Assembly (NCBI GenBank): GCA_030737835.1
Contig: JAUJYN010000025.1
Location: 434,001 to 498,000, forward strand
From: Acorus gramineus
Taxonomy: Eukaryota > Streptophyta > Magnoliopsida > Acorales > Acoraceae
Direction of reading: 5' to 3'
DNA length: 64,000 bases
Position 1 is the first letter of the stretch. Each line of letters opens with the position of its first letter. The notes beneath the pieces are model-generated. The model was not told where the DNA came from, did not search any database, and saw only the letters and a list, made by a program, of their open reading frames with translations. Shown piece by piece: positions 26,259 to 37,376 of the stretch. A program made the position numbers and the translations under genes.

Positions 26259-27880
26259 CCTCTCCCCAAATTTTTCTAGATAAACCAGAACTTGATAACG
26301 TGGAATTAACCATGTCGCACAAAGTCCGATTTTTTCGTTCTGCTACACCATTGGATTGGGGTGCATAGGGAGCAGTGGTTTGATGGATGATGCCATTTTC
26401 TTCACATAATTTTGAAAATTCATTTGATGTATATTCACCTCCTCGATCAGACCTAATCACTTTGATTTTTCTATCTAATTGATTTTCTACTTCTGCCTTA
26501 TAAATTTTGAAAAATTCTAGAGCCTCATCTTTTGAACACAACAGAATTTTGAAAAATCATCAATAAAGGTTATGAAGTATCTTTTTCCTCCTCGAGTAAC
26601 CATACCATTCATTTCACATATGTCACTATGTACTAAGCCTAATAGTTCAAAAATTCTATCAACAGATTTAAAAGGTTTTCTAGGCTGTTTCGCTTGCACA
26701 CAAATATGACATTTTTAAGCTTCATCAAGATGAGATTTAGGAATCAAATCAAGAAGCATCATTCTTTTTATGGTACTTAAATTTATATGACCTAAACAAG
26801 CATGCCAAACATTATGAGATTCAACATTCAAAGCAGTAAAAAATAAGGAGGAAGAACATTCAAACATAATATTCAATGTAAACAAACCATCACACACATA
26901 GCCTTTCCCAACGAAGGTTTCAAACCTAGTTATTACAACCTTATTTGCTTCAAAAACTAGTTTATAACCTTGCTGTATCAACAGCGACCCACTAACTAAG
27001 TTTTTCCTCAAATCAGGAACGTGTTGCACGTTTTGAAGTGATAGGACATTCCCGGACGTGAAGAGTAGATCAACATGTCCTTCTCCAATGATACGTGTAG
27101 CAGAGTTGTTGCCCATTCTCACATATCCATCAATGGCCTGATAGGAAGTAAATAAGGATCTATCAGAACAAAGGTGTACATTTGCTCCTATGTCTATCCA
27201 CCAATCAGTAGATTGACAAGCTAAGTTTAACTCAGGATGGACAGTGACAAACCTAATTTGGGAGGAAGAGGGTGCAGGGTCATGAATCACCACATTCGCT
27301 TGGACCTTATTCTCTGAGTCCTTCTGGGTAGCATGGTTGCTTTTATATTTCAGATTTTGAGGAAGGGTCTTTCGTTTGTAGCAACTTCTTGCAATATGCC
27401 CTTTCTTCCCACACACGTAGCAACCGTCTTCATCATTGGTTTTCCTTTTAAACTGTGGCTTTACATGACCCTTAGCTGCCCCATTCTTTTTAAAAGGTTT
27501 GGAGTTGGGTTTAAAACCTTCGGCTATGTGGGCTTTGGCAGAGAACTCTTTAGGAAGTTTAGAGACCTTATCTTGAAGCCTATGCTCATCTTCTATCCTA
27601 ATAGTTGTCAAAATATCATTCAAGACACGTATACCTCTACGATGTTTAAATTTGATAGCAAAATTAGACAAGGAGGGAGGCAATTTTTCAATAATGGAGT
27701 ATGCAAGAAAGGGGTCATCAAGAATCATCCCATTTTTCCTAATCCCATGAATAATGGCTTTGAGATCTACAATTTGTTTCATGATAGACAGATTATCAAC
27801 CATGTTGAATTTTAAAAAAATTTCGACAGCATATTTTTCTAACCCAGCATCTTCAAGACTATAATTTTTTTCGAGTTCTG
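26259..27880 (-). pseudogene. Copia gag C-terminus, protease and integrase N-terminal half
   Basis: From 27880 leftward: the gag capsid end, a CCHC zinc knuckle (CYVCGKKGHIARSC), the aspartic protease, a pre-integrase region (NVWHACLGHINLS) and the integrase core. The protease site reads WWIDIGANVH where the family normally has D-T/S-G-A, so a residue next to the catalytic aspartate is changed. A stop at about 26715-26717 breaks the protease-integrase link where the family has glutamate. A frameshift near 26540 splits the integrase before KDEALEFFKIYK. The frame runs out at the B1 insertion (26259) and resumes at 9780, the AGAGG on the sense strand being the duplicated target. Confidence 0.9.
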
Positions 27881-28145
27881 TGTTATATATGTGTCACTTT
27901 TAGCCTGCTGGTAACCGTTAGAGAGTTCTGGCAGTTTTTCATTTTTTTTCGATTTTCAATCGGAACCGCTAATTTTTGGACTGTTAGCTATCGTCCTGAG
28001 TTAGAGGACTCCGATTGGAAATCTAACTTCATATTTGGTGTCCTGGTGCCATTTTAGGCCTCTCACGAAAATTTCATCGATTTCCGATAACGTTTCTGAA
28101 ATTTCACAGTTCCGGGGCGTATCCGGGTATTTTAAGTGATTTGTC

Positions 28146-28153
28146 TATATAAA
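28146..28153 (+). promoter_or_regulatory. TATA box in LTR B4
   Basis: TATATAAA lies about 265 bp into the LTR and is followed by a CT-rich stretch (about 28200-28230) typical of plant core promoters. Other B copies keep it in the same place. A second TATA-like word, GTGTATATATCATG, lies about 140 bp before the LTR end (near 31192) and is an alternative. Confidence 0.6.
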
Positions 28154-28446
28154 TGAAATCTAATATTTCATTGGCACTATTCATCATCCCTACCAAAGCT
28201 TTCTCTCTCCCCCCTCTCTCCTTTTCTCCCATTTGAGCCCCTTAGAGCCCTCAAACCCAAAAACCTAAAGCATAAGAAGCCCTGGTGCTTTCAAATCCGG
28301 ATTCCGACGAGTTTTGCCTCTTCTCCCCCCCTCTTTTCTCCTCTGTTTTGGGCCATTTCGAGGGCCAAGAGAGATCCGGGCGTTGGAAGCCTTTTGGGAG
28401 AGGTTTCGGTGCACGGAGAGCAACCGGACTTCCCTTCCTCCCCTTG

Positions 28447-30937
28447 GTAAGCCTCTTTTTCCTCTCTTTTCTTGTATAGATGTATGTTAGGAGGTGGGTA
28501 TGAGGTTGGGAGGCCGTCGGCGGCGGTGGGTGGCCGTCGGGGGGATGTGGGGGTGGTCGGAGGCCTTGGGGTGGCTGGTGGTAGAGGGTGGTTGCTCGGG
28601 CAGGCGGGTAGGCAGTCCCGGGTAGGGAGGCTAGCCGTCCCGGGTAGGCTGGGAGTAGGCGCACAAGGTTGCCGGGCGCGCGAGCGCGTGCGCGCAGGCG
28701 CGCGCGCGGGCGTGCGCTCGGGGGGTGCAGGGGGAGGCGTGCGTGGTAGGATGGCTACGGGCTGTGCGAGCAGGGCAGGCCGGCTGGGAAGGCCATGCTC
28801 GGGCAGCTGGCAGGGGGCGCTCGGGCATCAGGCGGGCAGTGCCCAGGCGTACAGGCAAGCGGTGCTCGGGCCACTCGGCGATGCGCGCAGGCAGGCAGCG
28901 CGGGCAGCAACGCGGGCAGGCTGGCAGGCGCGCTGGGCGCGTGCTGCCAGGCGCGCTAGGCGCGTGTTGCGCGGGCGTGCGCGTGGGCGCTGGGTGAGGG
29001 TCCCGGGTGCTGGGCGCTGAGCGCCGGGCGCTGGGTCGCGGGTACCGGGTGCTGGGCAAGCGTGCTGGGGCGCTGGGCGCTGGGCACCGCAGAGGAGCAT
29101 GCGCGCGGGGCGCTGGGCAGAGGCGCAGGCGTGCGCGCGGGTAGAGGCTGGTGGTGCACGCGGAGTGCGTGCGGGGTGCGCGCGGGGCGAGGCGCTGGAC
29201 GCGCGGGGCGTGCTGTGTGCTCGCGGGTCAGCACAGGGCGTGCGGGGTGCGCGCGGGCTCCTGCAACGGGGCGCAGTGGGCGCGCGGCGCACCGGGTGGC
29301 TCGGCTGCAGGTCCAGGCGTGCGGGCAGGGGCCCGGCGGTGCGCCTGGGTGCGCGGACTGAGGCGCGGCGGCGCATCCGGGGGCGGGTGGTCGTGCGTGC
29401 GGCTGCCCGGTGGGTTCGGGAGTGAGTCGGGGTGCTCGGGCTAGCGTGCGTACGGGCCGTATGTACGTTTGCCTGAGTGTTGTGTTCTTTTGGTGTATTT
29501 TGAGTATTTTGATGTATTTGTGTATTTAACTCACCGTATAAATGTCTGTCTTGCAGATGTTGACGGGCGGTCGCGCGACGACCCAATTTTCGGTGAGTGG
29601 GACAATCCAACCTAGTAGAGAGGCGTTATATGCATTTGGGCGTATACCTACCTCTCCTGGGGCACCATGGATTTATATTAACCTGTTGTAAAGTGTATTT
29701 CATGCGAGCATGATTTTAAAATGTAGAATGCAAGCTACCCTAGACTTTGCATGTTAGGGACTTGCACCCTTAGGATATGTGTATGAGCCATGCATCATGT
29801 CCCCCTGTTCTCATGCTAGGAAGCCTTGGCCTATGCATGTGTCCTACTAGTTTATTTATTAAGTTAAATGCTAGTATATGTTTAATTGCATGCCTTAGGT
29901 AATATTATAGGGAGGGGCCTTGCGAGGTCAACATTGAGACCCGGGTTAGGGTACTCCGTGTTCCTTGTTTGGTTGTCGGGATGTCCTGTATCGGGACCTC
30001 ATGCTGCCCTCCCAAGGTTCTTGTCCCAATAATATTATATCTCTATTTGATAATAAATGATTTATCCATTGTATGATTATTAGCATAATTAGTGAATATT
30101 ATAGGGGAGGGGCCTCGCGAGGACAGCGGTGAGACCCGGGCTAGGGTACTCCGTGTTCCTTGTTTGGTTGTCGGGGTGTCCTATATCGGGAACTCACGCT
30201 GCCCTCCCAAGTTTCTTTCCCCCAATGATATTCCAACCTTGCTATTATTGTACATGTTCCCCGCATCTTGGTTATGCGCCCTGGAGGAATTCTGAGGAAT
30301 TCAGGACATTAGAATTGTAGAGATGCATTGTCGGCGGATCCGAGTGGATCATATGCGTATGGATAGGCTGTTTTGTCCCCTTCGTTGGATCCGGTAGAGG
30401 CTGCCCCAGCGTTAGAAAGGCCGTCCCTTCCAAGGGTTCCCATCAGTAGGCGCCTCCCGATATTTGTGACGGACTGTGCTGAAGTTGTGGGTGAGGGCTC
30501 CCATCAGTAGGCGCCTCCCGATATTTGTGACGAACTGTGTTGAAGTTGTGGGTGATAGCCCAGCGGCCTACGGAGTGGAGGAGAGACTATCGGTGGACCA
30601 AGGGTGACCAACAGCCTAGTCAGTCCCAAAATCCTATGTCACCCATTGAAGGGTGAAGGTGAGGGTGTAGTGGGTTGGCGATGAGCGACCCACTGGTGTT
30701 GTGATTGGATGAATATCAGTCCCAAAATCCTATGTCACCCATTGAAGGGTGAGGGTGAGGGTGTAGTGGGTTGGCGATTGAGCGACCCACTGGTTTGAGT
30801 ATTTGTTACCATTTTGTGGTTGTTAATAAGAGATTGTGGATTATTAAGATCTGAATTGTGGTCAATATGGTCTGTGATGCATGGGTTGTGCCGTTCACTG
30901 AGCGTGTGGCTCACCCCTCGCATATGTTTTTCCCCAG
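28447..30937 (+). other. Candidate LTR-borne intron in B4
   Basis: The donor-like TTG/GTAAGC at 28447 lies about 300 bp after the TATA box. The acceptor-like TTTTTCCCCAG ends at 30937. Just upstream, CACTGAGCGTGTGGCTCACC (from 30896) contains a TGAGC/GCTCA inverted repeat and CTCAC, which fits a plant branch point. The implied intron is 2491 bp. Splicing is inferred, not shown. Confidence 0.4.
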
Positions 30938-31335
30938 TTGCCACTGAGCCGGAGTCGGAGCAGCGGGAGGAGCTTTCCGAGGGATTCCTTCAGTAGCGGA
31001 GCGGCGCTACGTTCTGCGAGTGCCAGAGGCTATCAGCATCCCTTCTTGGTTGTATGTATTTTATTTCTGTGCTTGGCACGCGTTTGTATATATTCAGTTG
31101 TATTTGTGTATATTGGCTCTCACAAGACAGATGATTGAGTATCGAGTCTGTAGAATGTTTATTTACAGATTCAGTCTTTTGCTTCCGCATTTGGTGTATA
31201 TATCATGTCAGCCTCTTTGTTGTCTGTGTGTCATTCTGGTTGTTTGTGTATGATATATTATTGATCTCCTGTGTAGATTCTGATATTTTATATACACTTG
31301 CCGCATCCCAGGGACGGCCGCCCTGGGGCGTGACA

Positions 31336-31701
31336 TTCTGTCCACAGTTCGAAAGTGCCTTTTGTAGTATAAAAAATATCATACAACTCAGGGGTTAAGG
31401 CACTCAAGATTCGACCATGGCACAAGAAATCTTTCTCTTCCCAGGCACCGTCTAATTCAATAGTTTTTCCTTTCGGATCTGCTATTTTATCATGATCAGC
31501 ATCCTTGGGATCGGAGGTCTTGGTAAGGTCAATGGAAGTGGACTCTTTATCAGAAAGAGACTTGGATTCACCTAAGACAATTCTTAAAACAGAAATTAAT
31601 CCTAGGGTGGTGAGCCAATACCTACATTGCTGCTACCATCTTTTAAAATTGGTACCATCAAACAAAGCCGGTTTAGCAGATAAATCTTCTACAAGACCCA
31701 T
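31336..31701 (-). pseudogene. Copia gag N-terminus
   Basis: A start codon at 31701-31699 opens a frame with the typical copia gag beginning FDGTNFKRW and later LTPELYDIFY. It is interrupted by a TAG at about 31633-31635. The frame passes through the TTCTG duplication of solo LTR B4 and continues at 27880 (ELEKNYSLEDAGLEKYAVEI). The start was chosen because the conserved FDGTNF motif follows within about 15 residues. The product is the coat protein of the virus-like particle. Confidence 0.85.
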
Positions 31702-31972
31702 TTTTGAAAATAGAAGGAGTTTTGAAAAAAGGTCTAGGTAAAATGCAACCCTTATTCACCGAGAATGTTAAAAAAATCTTTATCAAAATCAGGGCAATGC
31801 AAAGAACCTAGTAAAGCCACAGATTTAAACCAATATGAAAACACAGCAAATATTCTGTAAATAAAGAACAGAGGATTAGAAAAGCATATCAGTTTTGGTG
31901 GAAGCGAGCAGAGACGCTCTATCCTCGGTGAATAAGGCCCCCTCACGCACAGGGATGAACGGCTCCTACCAC

Positions 31973-32482
31973 TGAGAGATACGACCACCAGGGTTATGCC
32001 TCCTCGGGGTGCGAGCTACGAGGAGACCACAGTGAACAGCCGCGATCCTTTCAGACGCTCAGATCAGAGAACAAGGAAAGTGGAAAGAACAGACTCCTCT
32101 GTAAAGGAAAAAACCAAAACAGAAGAACAGTGGTTGTAGGTGGGCTCTGGACTTGTGATTTCGTTCATATGAGAGAGACCAATTTGACACCTTTATATAG
32201 GCAGTCTAACAACGTTCACAAAAAAGGAAAACCGACCACTTAAATGCGCACATTAAAATTGTAACCCGACCACTTAATTACGCACATTAAAATTGTAACC
32301 CGACCACTTAATTGCGCACATTAATTGAAATAATTGTGCACATTAACGGGCAATTAATACACGCATCCGTTGAGAGATCTCGGCGCGGACGGTTTTGGAA
32401 ATAATCATGGTGGCGGTTTTAGAAACAATTCAAATTCAAAAAGGAGTTGTCGCGAGAGACAAAAAGAAACCCACGCGCATAC
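31973..32482 (-). mobile_element. Partial 5' LTR of the copia element
   Basis: In sense the putative LTR ends TATCTCTCA at 31973. It is followed after one base by TGGTAGGAGCC, which resembles an iMet primer site (TGGTATCAGAGCC) with two bases missing. The LTR is cut at 32482 by E4. It contains a TATA box and upstream tandem repeats. The exact LTR boundary is inferred, because the matching 3' LTR is outside the window. Confidence 0.5.
32188..32330 (-). promoter_or_regulatory. Copia LTR promoter: TATA box plus 34-bp tandem repeats
   Basis: In sense, CCTATATAAAGG lies at about 32190-32201. Upstream of it, three near-identical units of about 34 bp (core CGACCACTTAA, then GCACATTAAAATTG on the + strand) occupy about 32231-32330. 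Tandem repeats just upstream of TATA resemble the enhancer boxes of stress-induced copia elements such as Tnt1. The role here is inferred. Confidence 0.6.
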
Positions 32483-35400
32483 TGTTATGCCTGTGTCATT
32501 TGGAGCCATTAGGGTTAAGCCTTGGTCACTTCTGGGTCATTTAGGGCCTTTTTAATTTTTCAATCGGAGCCGCTAAAATTTTGGCTTTTAGCCATCTGCG
32601 GGAGTTAGAGTACTCTGATTGGAAATCTGACTGCATATTATGGGTCCTGGTACCATTTAGTACTACCCATAAAAATTTCACCGAGTTCTGGTTACGTTTC
32701 TGGAAATATGCAGTTCCGAATCGTATCCGGGTTTTGGTCGATACTGGATTATCAAAGGGGTGACTTTGACCAAGTCAAAGGAGACTTTGACCAAGTCAAG
32801 GATGACCATTGACCAAGTCAATTGGTTTTGTCCTCTAGCTTGGTTAGGTTGACTTGTCAAACCCACCCCACCAACCCCCTTTATTCATGATAAATGCCCC
32901 CCCTTAAGTGAAAACCTCTCTCTCTCTCTCTCTTCCCTCCCAACCCATCCGACCACTTCTCTTCCTTTCCCCTCTTTTGCTTCCCTTTGTGTTGGAAAAG
33001 AAGATGGTGAAGAAGGAACATGAAGAAGGTGGATCAAGTAGAGAGAGTGAAAAAGGGTGAGTGTGTGTGTTAATGTTGTTGTAGTTGTTGTTGTTGTTTC
33101 TCTTCTCATTAGCTCCTTCTCATGCCTCCCCCCCCCCTGTTTTCAGCCAAGGAAGGCTGGTGGAGTGGCTGATGAGGTGGTGGTAGTGGTGGTGGTGGTT
33201 GAGGTGGTCGTGGGTGCGTCGAGAACCGCATCTCCCCATTTCCCTTCCCCTGTTTTGGTAAGGCAGCACACTGTCTTTTAAAGATCTCAGTGAATCTAGT
33301 ATTTAGAAGCATATTTTTAGGATTATGTCTGGTTATGATTTGATCAGCTGTGTGTCTAGATGTTATATATGAAATTTGGGGTCATTACCATATCTGTGGT
33401 GTAAGTTAAAACCAGTTTTGCATGACCTGTCCAGATTCACGTAGGAATTGACCTGCTTCGGGAAATGATTTGTTTTGGGCTTGTAGAGGAAAAATTAGGT
33501 TCTAATGTCTCAATGGATTATGATCCCAGCATATCATAGATTGTGCATGATTTATTTCATAATTTTTGGAAGTGTATTGGGTGCTGTGAAGACCAATTAG
33601 TAGGGCTGGTTGTAGCAGGTTTAGTAGTTTTGCTTGGTTGAGTGTCAAGGAGTTGGTTGCATGTGTCTTGGGTGACAATATGGAAGTATCAGGGGTTAGG
33701 GTTTTCATGAAGTAAGCTTATATGTGTGATAGGAGGTTCCATAATTTAATTATGGATCATTGGTTGTGTTTTGTAGATCTCGTAGACCGGACGCGCGGCG
33801 ATCCGGGTATCGGTGAGTGGTTCGATCCAATCTCCCCCCCCCTCGAGATGCGCTGGACGCGCGTAGTCGCGCGTCGCGCATCGATGGGGCTCCCTAGCTA
33901 TACTACTTCTGTAGATAAGTAGTATGGCCATGCTTAAGCTATAATATGTAGATATCTTGCATGCTAGGCTTATATACATGCATTGTATTCATGTATGAAT
34001 GATTGTGTTGCATGAGCCCCTCTAGTATGGGCATGTATTTTTGGTAATGTGTATGGATGTATAGAATATGGCATGCCTTAGGTAGTATTGTAATACTACT
34101 CCCACCATATTAATTGGAAATCGAACATGATTAAGTCTGGGTTAATAACGGGCACCTGCCTAATATTCTCTTGCGATAAGACTCGAGGGCGTGGTGTAGT
34201 TGTTGCGCCCATGCTAATGGGACAAAGCTATGACCAGCTTCATGAGATGATGATCTCTCCCGCCCTCTCCCTCTGAACGAACTAAGTAAGTAGATGCGAT
34301 TTCCTACTCGACTCAGGTTCGTTTGGAATATTGGCATGCACCTGTTAGTGCGCGAGATCGTGCTTGACCCTTTCTTTTAAGTTGGTGATATCCAACGCAT
34401 GTTTAAGTTAGGCCTTGTGTGCTTATGTGATTAATGACCATGTATGCATGTTGTATGATTTATTATGATGTAAATCCATGTTAGGGAGTGTCCCTATAAT
34501 TATTAGATGATTGTGCATATGGTTCATGCACATAGCTAGATATAAAATTCTCCTGGATATATTTATATGCGCATGTTAAAAACTGATAGGCCTATCTGGG
34601 ATAGGCGTGGGTATGACCCGTTGTCAGGTTGTACCTTATTAGTTAGAGCGCTAGCGATGTAATCGCCCCGTGCATCCGAGCGATGCACTCGTTTGGAATT
34701 CAGGAGAATTCATTATCTTATCGGATTGTTAAGCCGGTAGTTGGGGTGTGACACCCCCCCTTGTGTCTGAGCGACGCAACGGTGTGGGAGTACAGTAGTA
34801 TTCGATATCTCGATAAGTGATTATCGAGAGTAGTTGTTTTCCATTGGGTTCGCTTTGCGAACATGGAATGTTTACTCCAAGTGTCATCCGTGTTGAGGGG
34901 GGCCGGGTTTTAGCTGTCCTGACAGAGGGCTACCATCCGTAGGTACCACCGATGCGTTCGGGAGCGTACTAATCGTTGGAGTGTACCAGGTAGAGGCTAC
35001 CTGGGAGAGGGTTAACGAATGATATTGCGAGCGTGGAATCGTTCTCCCCTTCGTTGGATCCGATGTAGGAACTTTTCGGCGTTGGAAAAGCTGTCCTGAC
35101 AGAGGGCTCCCATCCGTAGGTACCACCGAGGCGTTCGGAAGCGTACTGATCGTGGGAGTATACCAGGTAGTGACTATACAGGGAAAGGGCTACCGGTGGA
35201 CCAAGGGTGTAGAGGAGTCTAAGTCTCTTCCAAAAGTCCCAAGAGTCTCCCTCCGGGAGTGAGGGTGAGGATGAGGTGAAGACACGACGCCTCGTTACCC
35301 ATTCGTTGTTCGTCCGTTCCCATAGTTGTTGGGTCTAGTCTCATATCTATGTTTAAAGACATCCAGAAGTGTTGCGTAGACCAGTAATCCCGGGTCTCCT

Positions 35401-36121
35401 CGACCAACGATATGGTCTCTCCCCAAAAGTCCCAAGAGTCTCCCTCCGGGAGTGAGGGTGAGGGTGAGGTTGGTGATCCAGTAATGTTGTGTGGACCAGT
35501 AATCCCGGGTCTCCTCGACCAATGGTATGGTCTCTCCCCAAAAGTCCCAAGAGTCTCCCTCCGGGAGTGAGGGTGAGGGTGAGGTTGGTCGGGCCGTCGC
35601 GTGACCCTGTTATCCATGGGTTTTCACCCATCTTTACCTTGAAATAAAATTGTTTATGTATTGAATTGTTGTATGGTGATTGGGTTCCAGCCACTCACTG
35701 AGCTTGTAGCTCACCTCTCGCATAGTGTTTCTTTTCAGGGGCAGTGTTGGGCGTGGAGCTGGAGCTTTCCTGTGGCGTGGTCTTATGGGCGTGGGGCGTT
35801 CTTCCGGCGGGTGGCGAGTGCGAGGCTCTCAGCAGTCCTAGAGTCATTGTATGTATTGTAAATTGTGCATGTGGCACATGTTGTATTTTCTTTGGTCTGG
35901 ACTTGGCTCTCACAAGATAGTGATTGTGTATTCGAGTCTGTAATAATGTTTTTGGTTTACAGACATTGTTTATATATTATGCTTTCGCTTTTCAGTCAGT
36001 TATCATTATCCTTGCTTTGCCACCTTGTGTGTTGTTGTTGGAGTCTTTATTGACCTCAGGTATTGATAGCTGATATTTTATTATTGCCACGTCTCGGGGA
36101 CGGCCGCCCTGGGGCATGACA
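32483..36121 (+). mobile_element. 5' LTR of E4, a plus-strand family-A element
   Basis: A 3639-bp LTR from TGTTATGCC to GGGGCATGACA, followed directly by a primer site, so it is the 5' LTR. It cuts the copia LTR at 32482; the left flank CATAC is the expected target duplication. The rest of E4 beyond 36492 is lost or displaced. It carries a donor-like GGTAAG at 33258 and an acceptor-like TTTCTTTTCAG ending at 35738. Confidence 0.9.
33258..35738 (+). other. Candidate LTR-borne intron in E4
   Basis: Donor-like TTTTG/GTAAGG and acceptor-like TTTCTTTTCAG/GGGCAG, 2481 bp apart. The block CACTGAGCTTGTAGCTCACC (from 35696) lies just before the acceptor. The same arrangement occurs in the other A LTRs: donor 5484-5485 with acceptor 2895-2896 (minus), and donor 51006-51007 with acceptor 53513-53514 (plus). 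Confidence 0.4.
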
Positions 36122-36126
36122 AAAGT

Positions 36127-36139
36127 TGGTATCAGAGCC
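36127..36139 (+). other. Primer-binding site of E4 (tRNA-iMet)
   Basis: TGGTATCAGAGCC lies six bases after the LTR end, identical in sequence and spacing to the sites of E1 and E3. Confidence 0.93.
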
Positions 36140-36492
36140 TGGTCCTGTCAGAGCCTAAGTCTAGTCGTATAGATGATGAGTCGTAGGATTGCCATCCGAG
36201 TACTCTTGTTTTAGAAGTTATCTTAGGTTGCTAACATGCCCCCTCGCATCCGTTGACGTGGACGTGACCCCTTGGACCCACCCTTAAGTTGTCGACTGGG
36301 TCGACTGGTTAGGGTCAGTTGTTGGATCCCTTGTTGTGGGATTAAGGCTTGGGTAGGAGATTCTAGCCTAGTAGTGTGATAATGATGAATTGGTCGCAAT
36401 TTCTAAGGTATGGATTGCGTCTCGATAATGGAGCTTCTTTCCCGTGCATCGGTATTGCTGGTAACCATGGAGTTCGCGTGCGGCGCCAGTTT
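36140..36492 (+). other. Leader of E4, truncated
   Basis: Collinear with the leader of E3 at 47490-47844, with few differences. A possible gag start (ATGCCCCCTCGCATCC at about 36236) is followed at once by a stop. The segment ends at GCCAGTTT, where a minus B LTR begins. In E3 the same site continues CAAGTG. Confidence 0.8.
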
Positions 36493-37371
36493 TGTCACGC
36501 CCCAGGGCGGCCGTCCCCGGGACGCGGCAAGGGTATATATGATATCAACAGTCTATACAAGAGGTCAATAATATACTCAAACAATATCAACAATGACAAC
36601 ACAGACAACAAAGAGGTTGACATGATATATACACAAATAGCGGAAGCTAAAAAACTGGATCTGTAATTCAAAGACATATTACACACTCGATACATAATCA
36701 ACTGTCCTATGAGAGCCAATATATACACGACATCCAAATATAATACAAACGCGTGCTCAAGCACGGAATACAATACATACAAGCAAAGGGGGATGCTGAA
36801 TGACCTCTCACACGAAGAACGTGACGCTGCTCCGCTACTGCTGACGTGCCTCGGGGAGCTCCTCCTGCGGATCCGACTCAGATATCACTAGAGAAAAATA
36901 TATGCGAGGGGTAAGCCACACGCTCAGTGAATAGCACAACCCATGCATCACAATTCATATTAACCTCAAATCATTCATAGCCTCTAAGTGGCAACAACTA
37001 TACAAATCCAGTGGGTCGCTATCGCCAACCCACTACACCCTCACCCTCACCCTCAAACTGGTGACATGGTCTTTTGGGACTGACTAGGCTGTTAATCACC
37101 CTTGGTCCACCGATAGCCTCTCCTCCACACCGTAGCTCGCCTGGTCTACTCCCACGATTCAGCACAGTCCGAAACCAAATCATGAGCTGCCTACTGATGG
37201 GGGCCCTCTGTCAGGACGGCCTGTCTAACGCTGAGAAGTCCCTACACGGATCCAACGAAGGGAAGAGAAACAGCCTACCCACACGGATACGATCCACTTG
37301 GATCCGCCGACACCGATCTCAACTCTACAAATGTCATGAATTCTTCAGAATTCCTCCAGGGCGCATAACCA
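36493..37371 (-). mobile_element. Partial family-B LTR, truncated at its right end
   Basis: It begins TGTCACGCCCCAGGG at 36493 with E4 leader to its left and has the normal block GTAAGCCACACGCTCAGTG (about 36911). It stops inside the LTR at GCGCATAACCAA. The next bases, CTTTTGTCACG, look like the primer-site side of another LTR, so the two were joined through shared ACCAA. Confidence 0.85.
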
Positions 37372-37376
37372 ACTTT

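Larger units (their letters stand above)
27881..31335 (+). mobile_element. Solo family-B LTR (B4), plus strand, target duplication TTCTG
   Basis: A 3455-bp LTR from TGTTATATATG to GGGGCGTGACA, flanked by TTCTG at 27876-27880 and 31336-31340. It interrupts copia gag, which reads in frame across the site once it is removed. It has a roughly 195-bp tandem duplication (word GGGTACTCCGTGTTCC at about 29950 and 30145) and a separate 61-bp duplication starting at 30439 and 30500. It is the only plus-strand solo B LTR here and the easiest copy in which to read the promoter and splice-like signals. Confidence 0.94.
7856..32482 (-). mobile_element. Ty1/copia retrotransposon (Tork/TAR-like), split by nested insertions
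   Basis: One decayed element reads leftward from a partial 5' LTR (about 31973-32482) through gag, protease, integrase, RT and RNase H to 7856. The copia order, integrase before RT, is clear. Copia segments are 7856-9780, 26259-27880 and 31336-32482. They rejoin in frame once the inserted LTRs and one copy of each 5-bp duplication are removed. The 3' end is cut off by the family-A LTR ending at 7855. Several nonsense and frameshift changes show it is dead. It is the host for B1, B4, E4 and the left A element, so it is older than all of them. Confidence 0.92.
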
